From Macrostomum hystrix (Eukaryota > Platyhelminthes > Macrostomidae), in assembly GCA_950097015.1 (NCBI GenBank), contig CATNEN010000024.1:5532001-5596000 (forward strand): DNA of 64,000 bases. Direction: 5' to 3'. The notes under the pieces were generated by a model. It saw only the letters and a program-made list of their open reading frames with translations. It was not told the origin of the DNA and did not search any database. Within the stretch, counting starts at the first letter, position 1. Each line of letters begins with the position of its first letter. The position numbers and the translations under genes were made by a program. Positions 56,913 to 64,000 of this stretch are shown here, in pieces.

Positions 56913-57680
56913 ATGGGTAATAGCCAGGTCGCTGGTTCGAGCCGTCATCGCCCGGCCGGCTGGCCGCGCAATCAAAAATGCGTCGGCCCGGTCGACGCTC
57001 CGGCCCTAAAATCGCCAACCCGACCCGCCGAAGTAAAGCAACTGCAGAAGATTCAACAACTGATGCCTCCTTCGCCGACTATCGAACATCAACCGCGTCC
57101 GACTTCACCGCCTCCTCAACCTCCTCCGACACCTCCACCAGCGACTCCGTCCCTGCCGCCTTCCACTCGGTTTAATTCGGCTTCGTTCTGCAATGACGAT
57201 CATCTGTTTCCAGACGCCGTGACGCCAGTGAAAGTGGATCGTCGACTAGTCGACAACTACGACATCCCCTACATCGACGACTGCTTGGTCGATGCGGAAG
57301 GCATCGGTGACAAGTTCGAGCTGTCAGCGTACTACTTTGCCGAGGACCTGCGCTGGTCCCTGATCCTGCAGGACGCCGCTCCCCGACTGGCTGAGAGCGA
57401 AGAATTTCCTGCTGAGTTTGGTGAGCGTCCGATTTTGAAAACTCTGATAAGATTGTCATGCTACTTAGAGTAGATATTCTAGTTAAACTTCCTTAAAATC
57501 ATCCTGGCTTAGTAATATTTGAATCTAATTTCAGAGGCCAATTTGTACACCCCCGAGTCACACCGGTTGGTTGGAGCCACTGATTCCAGTAATGAGAAGC
57601 GCGGATTTAGAAACAGGCTGCTGCGGCTCTTTCGCAGAACCGACAGGCGAGATCCAACCCGACCGGGTGCGACAGCTTGA
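56913..57680 (+). CDS. Unrecognised 217-aa protein with MGNS start and basic C-terminus
   Basis: Exons 56913-57420 and 57535-57680 (donor gtgagc, acceptor atttcag, phase 1) give 217 aa. The start MGNSQVAGSS fits an N-myristoylation signal (Gly2, Ser at position 4). Residues ~45-90 are Pro/Thr-rich. A folded-looking segment follows (DRRLVDNYDIPYIDDCLVDA ... KFELSAYYFAEDLRWSLILQ), and the end is basic (RGFRNRLLRLFRRTDRR), which would suit membrane association. I do not recognise the family. The start region reads like the 3' half of a tRNA (aggtcgctggttcgagcc at 56929-56946), so the N-terminus may be exonised SINE sequence or the true start may lie elsewhere. A 21-bp array begins about 55 bp after the stop. 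Confidence 0.6.
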
Positions 57681-57734
57681 CTGCAATGACCTCTGAGAGC
57701 TGTAAATACCCGACACTACAGTTGTATTTTTCAG

Positions 57735-58190
57735 TTCATCACCTGTATCTCTATCTCTCACCTAGCTATTCAACTGTCTCACCTGTCTCTTCCACTCTCT
57801 CACCTGTCTCTTCCACTCTCTCACCTGTCTCTTCCACTCTCTTACCTATCTCTTCCACTCTCTCACCTGTCTCTTCCACTCTCTTACCTATCTCTTCCAC
57901 TCTCTCACCTGTCTCTTCCACTCTTTCACCTGTGTCTTCCACTCTCTCACCTGTCTCTTTCACTCTCTCACCTATCTCTTTCACTCTCTCACCTGTCTCT
58001 TCCACTCTCTCACCTGTCTCTTCCACTCTCTCACCTGTCTCTTTCACTCTCTTACCTGTCTCTTCTACTCTCTCACCTGTCTCTTCCACTCTCTCACCTG
58101 TCTCTTCCACTCTCTCACCTGTCTCTTCCACTCTCTCACCTGTCTCTCTCACTCTCTCTCACCTGTCTCTTCCAATCTCCCCCATTCCAA
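57735..58190. repeat. 21-bp CT-rich minisatellite
   Basis: About 20 units of ctctcacctgtctcttccact with few variants. Located immediately 3' of the preceding gene. The core is related to the gagacagg/gagataagaca family elsewhere in the window. Confidence 0.93.
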
Positions 58191-58426
58191 CTCTACTAAA
58201 TTATTTCATCTGAACAAGCCCAGCATAAAAGCCTGAAGAACTTGAAAAAGTCGTCGATGATGAAAAATGCCTCAGCTTTGCAATTTTCTTTCTAATTATG
58301 AAAAAACTTTCCATTTTGGAGGTGTTTTTTTGAAGCGAAATGTTGACCGTTTCATGAAGTTTATACAATGCATGAACATGTAAATTACCCGATTGTGACA
58401 TTTGATCGAGAATAAATTATATTATA

Positions 58427-59751
58427 AAAATAGCCATTTGATTTCGTCCATAGAAGTTGGCAGCGCGGCCATAGAGTCTATGGCAATATAGTGCCCTGTT
58501 TTCCGATTGAATTCATAACTTTGCCACTTCATTTCGACATACCCAGTATAGAAAGGCAACAGAAAAGTCGATGCGCTTGTCCATTACTGTTAACAGAAAG
58601 AACTGTTAAAAACAGAAAGCTGTGTATTTAAGTCACATGAGGAAGTAGACAGTTGCAACAGTGAAATCAGTTATGTTCCTGTTGAAGCTCCTGTTGAAGC
58701 TTCCTGTTGCTAGCTGGCGTTTTAGCGAAGCCTTGAGACAACTGTGTGCCTACTCCGCGGCGTTAATAAATGGAGAGTACGGTGGCAGAGTTCGCAGTTG
58801 AATACGATTGGCCAGCTGTTGTGGAACCTGTGCATTGCCATGAGCCCTGGCCCCATCCATGATGACAACGCATTGCTGTCCCTGTTGCAAATGCGGTTCG
58901 ATTGCTTCGCAATTTCGCACCACGAACTGCTGGAACGTCTGGGCATTCAGGGTTCTGTCCAGAAAGTCGGACAAGCGACTCCACGTGCAGAAGAGATCGC
59001 CAATAGCACAGAGACCGTCGCTTCTTTCTGTGCGTCGTACGCTTGTCCCTCTGCGGCTTCGTCCTTGTGATCGTCGGGTCAAGACGTGGAACCCTGACTC
59101 GTCCAGGAAAATAATTTCGGTTTCTTGGTCGAGATTTAGAAACCAGGTGGCAAACTCTCTTCTATGTTTTCTGGTGTGTTACGAGACACCGTGACGTCCG
59201 CATCTTTGCACATTTGCTTCAGCGTGATCAATTGTGCATACAAGTAGCGCGAGATGGTACTGAGACATGTCAGAAACGATTTCTTGTACGATTGGATCGG
59301 CCAGCTTCTTAGGATTGTTTCCTCCTTTCGGCAGCTTGTCGATGCGCCCAGTCTCTTCGTACACCTTCACTGTGGAGTACACTGTCTGTTTGTTGATTTT
59401 GAGCCATCGCGCTATGTACTCGTACGTCACTTTCTCACCCCTGTTCATTGCTTCAATGACAAGATGCCTTCTGTCGTTTCCAATAGACGCGTATGCAGCC
59501 ATTTTTAGACACACAAGGAAGGTGACTGTTGCCCAAGAAGAGGACACGTTCATATAGGCTTTTCATTTCTATGAGAGGTTTGGCCATAGATATTCACCCA
59601 CTGATATCCCAGCCAGTGTTTGAGTCACTCCGCGCGTCAAGTCGAAATGAAATGGCAAAGTTATGAATTCAATCGGAAAACAGCGCACTATATTGCCGTA
59701 GACTCTATGGCCGCGCTGCAAACTTCTATGGACGAAATCAAATGGCTATTT
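58427..59751 (-). mobile_element. Tc1/mariner-like element with ~112-bp inverted repeats
   Basis: The left arm (58427-58538, starting aaaatagccatttgatttcg) and right arm (about 59641-59751, inverted) match over about 110 bp with a handful of differences. TA dinucleotides flank both ends (58425-58426 and 59752-59753). The arms include ccatagagtctatgg, a palindrome. A damaged DDE transposase on the minus strand fills the interior. Confidence 0.85.
58750..59553 (-). pseudogene. Tc1/IS630-type transposase, frameshifted
   Basis: Minus-strand homology runs through at least three frames. The first (from ~59553) has a helix-turn-helix region (YEYIARWLKINKQTVYSTV, then TGRIDKLPKGGNNPKKLA). A second short frame follows near 59160-59230. 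The third holds the DDE core: IIFLDESGFHV (first Asp), VVIMDGARAHGN (second Asp) and LPPYSPFINAAE (Glu). The FLDESGF / MDGARAH / LPPYSPFxNxxE pattern is that of the IS630-Tc1 superfamily. At least two frameshifts make it inactive. Confidence 0.82.
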
Positions 59752-59959
59752 TATGAAATCAAACGAAAAATCCTATATTAAGGCTCCTTCCTTATTCAAT
59801 TCAGTGCATTATCTGCTGTGTGCCCTACATTTTGCACCAACAAGAGCAAACATTTCACTGGAAAACATAGACCCTTCTACAAGCAGCTACTTTTCGGCCT
59901 GCTGCACGCAAGGCTGAACCTACCGGCTAGTTCGTCAGGCGGGTCTGACTGGGGCAACA

Positions 59960-60300
59960 GACCCTCGTCCACACTTCCCTCCTCTTCCCCTCTTCCCCTT
60001 CTCTTCTCCTCTTCCCCTCCTCTTCCCCTCTCTTCCCCTCTTCCCCTTCTTCCTCTTTTCCCCTTCTCTTCTCCTCTTCCCCTCCTCTTCCCCTCTCTTC
60101 CCCTCTTCTCCTCCTCTTCCCCTCTCTTCCCCTGCTCTTCCCCTCTCTTCCCCTCTTCCCCTTCTCTTCTCCTCTCTTCCCCTCTTCCCCTCTCTTCCCC
60201 TGCTCTTCCCCTCTCTTCCCCTCTTCCCCTTCTCTTCCCCTCTCTTCCCCTCTTCTCCTTCTCTTCACCTCTTCTCTTTCTCTTACCCTCTTTCCGTGCT
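59960..60300. repeat. CT-rich low-complexity tract (ctcttcccct)
   Basis: Irregular alternation of ctcttcccct and ctcttcccctt units. Both strands are open because no stop can be formed, so the long ORFs are artefacts. Confidence 0.9.
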
Positions 60301-61870
60301 CTAATTCCCATCCTCTCATCTTCCCCTTCACGTCACCTCTTCCACAAGGGCATTCTATATAAAAGTTTGCTAAAGTTACTGTCCAAATTTTTCTGAAACT
60401 TCTGATTTTCTTAAATATAAATGTTCTATATACACTCGTAGACTGTCTCCGGAGCAAACAAATCAGGGTTCTATGTCGCGCGACTAAATTTAGCGCAAAT
60501 ACTTTCAGAATTTCTCTATTCAAGTCTGCAAGCATAATGGATCCAGTTTAAAGCCGTGAGCTGAACACGTTAATGGTACCCAGGTGTGCCATCATGGCGA
60601 AAGCTACTCAAAGAAGACTGGCGGAGAGAGAGGACTTATGGAGAAGGGAGAAAGCAGACGCGGAGATAGAAGGGAAAATAGGAAAAGAAGTTGGAGCAAG
60701 TGTGAATCTGAGGAGGGGAGCACAAAGCAATTGTCGGATGCAGCGAGGGCGTCAGAGGACCGCTCGCCTGGATTGCTTTGGAGTTGCTGCAGGCAGTGCC
60801 TCATTCTTCTTCTGCTGTAGCAGAGCTGCATTGATGGTGCTTAAATTTCTGATCCCTAACAAAGATTATAATGCATCGAAATCTGGCTCAGAAAACTTGC
60901 TGTGCCGTGTTAAACTGAGTCTAACCGTTGTTCAGTCAGACTGAGAAGGACAACACTTAGACCTCACTTATAGCGATCAAACATGGACGAATTGGGAGTG
61001 AAATGGGTCCTTTGTTAGGCTAATGCGTAAATGCTCAGATGAAAGGATTATTTGATTCCCAGAAACTACCGGGTGATCAGGATTCTGAAATTCCTGGAAA
61101 GTAAGGTGTCGTGGGCTTAGAAGTTCCCAGAAAAGTGGGTATACAAATCCCAAAATTCATGGTTTGGGACAAAATTTCGTCGATTTAGGGACTAAATCCC
61201 TAAAAAGGATTCAGAACCCGAATTCCTTGAAAGGAACAGAGATAAATAAATTCTTGAAAGAAAGATCCGAAATCCCTGAAAAGAGATCCCGAAATTCCCT
61301 AAAGAAAGAGAGATTCCGAAATCTCTAGGTGGATGGGCATCTCGAAATTACTTAGGCTGATAATGATAATAAGGAATTTCGGAGAAATCTGTAGAGCCCC
61401 TATCAATCCAAACGGTTTTTTTCAAATATTAGCATTCTAAGTAGCATAATACGAGTAGAATTAATTCCCAGCTCATATAATTCCTTTTGCCGACAGTTTT
61501 ATAAACTTTTGTAACCTTCTCCCACAGCGCGACAGAAGGCCTTGTTGTGTCGCATCAATCGGACCTAAACTTTTTATTCAGCAAGTTCCATTGTCTGGGG
61601 CAGGAAATATGTCATCCTATTATTGTTTCACGTCAGAATCTGTCCTCATTCAATTCCATAATTCATTCATTCATTGAATTTCATTGTGCTCCGTGTTTTA
61701 TCCAGAAAAGGCAGTTCAATAGTCGTTATTGTCTTTTTTATTTGCTAAAAAACAGTGATTTTTTTTTATTTTCAGCGTCCGCTTATCTTTAGTCAGAAAC
61801 CTGCGACATGTTTTAGGCTTTGTTTAGAAATCCAAATCCAGTTCAGCATTCCTATTTCACTTAGGAGAGC
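60301..61870. other. Intergenic or intronic region, no firm gene
   Basis: Contains a short open segment with an ATG in good context near 60594 (MAKATQRRLAERED) without wider support. A loosely repeated gatcccgaaattccctgaaa region lies at about 61070-61350. A possible acceptor (ctcccacag) lies near 61528. Confidence 0.35.
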
Positions 61871-63570
61871 AATCCTCACATCAAACTGAGCAATCCTCAC
61901 ATCAAAATGAGCAATCCTCACATCAAAATGAGCAATCCTCACATCAAAATGAGCAATCCTCACATCAAAATGAGCAATCCTCACATCAAAATGAGCAATC
62001 CTCACATCAAAATGAGCAATCCTCACATCAAAATGAGCAATCCTCACATCAAAATGAGCAATCCTCACATCAAAATGAGCAATCCTCACATCAAAATGAG
62101 CAATCCTCACATCAAAATGAGCAATCCTCACAGTAAAATGAGCAATCCTCACATCAAAATGAGCAATCCTCACATCAAAATGAGCAATCCTCACAGTAAA
62201 ATGAGCAATCCTCACAGTAAAATGAGCAATCCTCACAGTAAAATGAGCAATCCTCACAGTAAAATGAGCAATCCTCACATCAAAATGAGCAATCCTCACA
62301 TCAAAATGAGCAATCCTCACATCAAAATGAGCAATCCTCACATCAAAATGAGCAATCCTCACATCAAAATGAGCAATCCTCACATCAAAATGAGCAATCC
62401 TCACATCAAAATGAGCAATCCTCACATCAAAATGAGCAATCCTCACATCAAAATGAGCAATCCTCACAGTAAAATGAGCAATCCTCACATCAAAATGAGC
62501 AATCCTCACATCAAAATGAGCAATCCTCACATCAAAATGAGCAATCCTCACATCAAAATGAGCAATCCTCACATCAAAATGAGCAATCCTCACATCAAAA
62601 TGAGCAATCCTCACATCAAAATGAGCAATCCTCACAGTAAAATGAGCAATCCTCACATCAAAATGAGCAATCCTCACATCAAAATGAGCAATCCTCACAG
62701 TAAAATGAGCAATCCTCACAGTAAAATGAGCAATCCTCACAGTAAAATGAGCAATCCTCACAGTAAAATGAGCAATCCTCACATCAAAATGAGCAATCCT
62801 CACATCAAAATGAGCAATCCTCACATCAAAATGAGCAATCCTCACATCAAAATGAGCAATCCTCACATCAAAATGAGCAATCCTCACATCAAAATGAGCA
62901 ATCCTCACATCAAAATGAGCAATCCTCACATCAAAATGAGCAATCCTCACATCAAAATGAGCAATCCTCACAGTAAAATGAGCAATCCTCACATCAAAAT
63001 GAGCAATCCTCACATCAAAATGAGCAATCCTCACAGTAAAATGAGCAATCCTCACAGTAAAATGAGCAATCCTCACAGTAAAATGAGCAATCCTCACAGT
63101 AAAATGAGCAATCCTCACAGTGAAATGAGCAATCCTCACATCAAAATGAGCAATCCTCACAGTGAAATGAGCAATCCTCACATCAAAATGAGCAATCCTC
63201 ACAGTGAAATGAGCAATCCTCACAGTAAAATGAGCAATCCTCACAGTAAAATGAGCAATCCTCACATCAAAATGAGCAATCCTCACATCAAAATGAGCAA
63301 TCCTCACATCAAAATGAGCAATCCTCACATCAAAATGAGCAATCCTCACATCAAAATGAGCAATCCTCACATCAAAATGAGCAATCCTCAGATTAAAATG
63401 AGCCTTGCATTAGAATGAGCAATCCTCACATTAAAATAAGCAATTCTCTCACTATAATGAGCAATCCTTACATTAAAATGAGCAATCCTCGCATTAGAAT
63501 GAGCAATCCTCTCATTCAAATGAGCAATCCTCAGATCAAAATGAGCAATCCTCAGTAAAATGAGCAAACC
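61868..63570. repeat. 21-bp satellite array with higher-order structure
   Basis: About 80 units of atgagcaatcctcacatcaa + a, with two principal variants differing at cacatcaaa versus cacagtaaa (and a rarer cagtgaaa near the right end). The left edge is sharp; the right edge (63380-63570) degenerates. Open on both strands across 1.5 kb because 21 is divisible by 3. Confidence 0.97.
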
Positions 63571-64000
63571 TCTCAATAAATTAATGGTTAAATTTGCTTT
63601 CTTAGAAAATAAATCACAGAGATGTATGAGATTTATGTACTAACTTTTATCTCAGTGAATTTTTGTTTTCATTATGGCTATATTATGCACTTTCAAATAG
63701 TACTGGTACAAGAAATTCGTCGTGCCTGGTTGATCGATTGATCGATTGATTGATTGATTGATCGATCGGTTAGCCTCACTGCCGGGTGTTAACTGTATGA
63801 ACAAACTGCCAGCAAGTTTTTTTACTAGAAAAAAACTTTGCCTAAAAGAAATGCGAAGATCGATTTGGTTCACAGCCTTTACCTGGCCTACGCTGAGCAG
63901 GGAAGAGAGAGGAGAGGACAGGAGAGGAGACAGGGGGAGGCCCTGAAGGACCAGAAGAAACTATGAGTGGTATGAGCAGCAGTTATGAATGAGTCTATAG
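63571..64000. other. Window end, purine-rich patch near 63900
   Basis: gagaggagaggacagg-type sequence at 63900-63945; no gene recognised before the window ends. Confidence 0.4.
63732..63770. repeat. (gattgatc) tetranucleotide microsatellite
   Basis: Runs of gatcgattgatt, gatt and gatc. Confidence 0.9.

Noticed and set aside
59877..60535. Arg/Glu/Lys-rich minus-strand ORFs
   Set aside because: Arise from the stop-free CT-rich tract.
60573..60944. Plus-strand ORF with an ATG in good context (MAKATQRRLAERED)
   Set aside because: No family resemblance, no clear splice partners and an overlapping open frame; kept only as a remark in the region entry.
61793..63418. Two ~500-aa repeat ORFs (MSNPHIK and VRIAHFD)
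   Set aside because: Both strands of a 21-bp satellite remain open simultaneously, which is expected from the unit and not from selection.

Overview
This is a eukaryotic (metazoan) genomic window, most likely from a free-living flatworm of the Macrostomum type. The clues are a small heat-shock protein with two alpha-crystallin domains (a flatworm hallmark), short GC-rich exons in an AT-rich background, animal-specific genes (Orai, ACAP-type ArfGAP, MACROD) and an extreme load of minisatellites and transposons. The species call is inference; the animal origin is secure.

Layout. 0-9 kb: an unrecognised acidic exon (339-1057), then a two-exon Orai calcium-channel gene (4815-6100, +), with minisatellites around and inside them. 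9-20.3 kb: a complete five-exon ACAP gene (BAR-PH-ArfGAP-ankyrin) on the minus strand; three of its four introns and its 3' flank carry their own tandem arrays (18, 30, 31 and 32 bp), and tRNA-derived SINEs sit in two introns. 20.3-34.7 kb: a gene-poor transposon zone holding two short inverted-repeat elements, a hAT-like element with a perfect 8-bp target duplication, a Merlin/IS1595-type element with perfect 39-bp inverted repeats and an 8-bp duplication, a foldback element, and a full-length 6-kb LINE with two intact ORFs and a 13-bp target duplication. 35-43 kb: a 27-bp array, coproporphyrinogen oxidase (CPOX, +), a 30-bp array starting 10 bp after its stop, and a MACROD-type macrodomain gene (+) with a coding minisatellite tail. 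44-48.3 kb: an unrecognised internally duplicated protein (-) and a two-domain small HSP (-) with TATA box and strong heat-shock elements. 48.5-55.5 kb: a hAT-like MITE, an intronless TRP-like membrane protein (+), a decayed reverse transcriptase and mitochondrial ribosomal protein L12 (+). 56-64 kb: a small two-exon gene with an MGNS start, a decayed Tc1/mariner-like element with ~112-bp inverted repeats, CT-rich sequence and a 1.7-kb 21-bp satellite with higher-order structure.

The genes are unrelated housekeeping and signalling genes with no operon-like arrangement. The unifying theme is architectural: almost every intron or 3' flank carries a private tandem array, most with periods of about 30-32 or 18-22 bp. 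The most notable points are the same-frame LINE ORFs separated by one UAG, the 3' sequence shared between that LINE and a SINE copy, the Orai protein lacking the conserved third-helix glutamate, and the novel duplicated-domain protein. Exon boundaries were placed by hand from GT/AG signals, reading-frame phase and remembered family sequences, without alignment tools.
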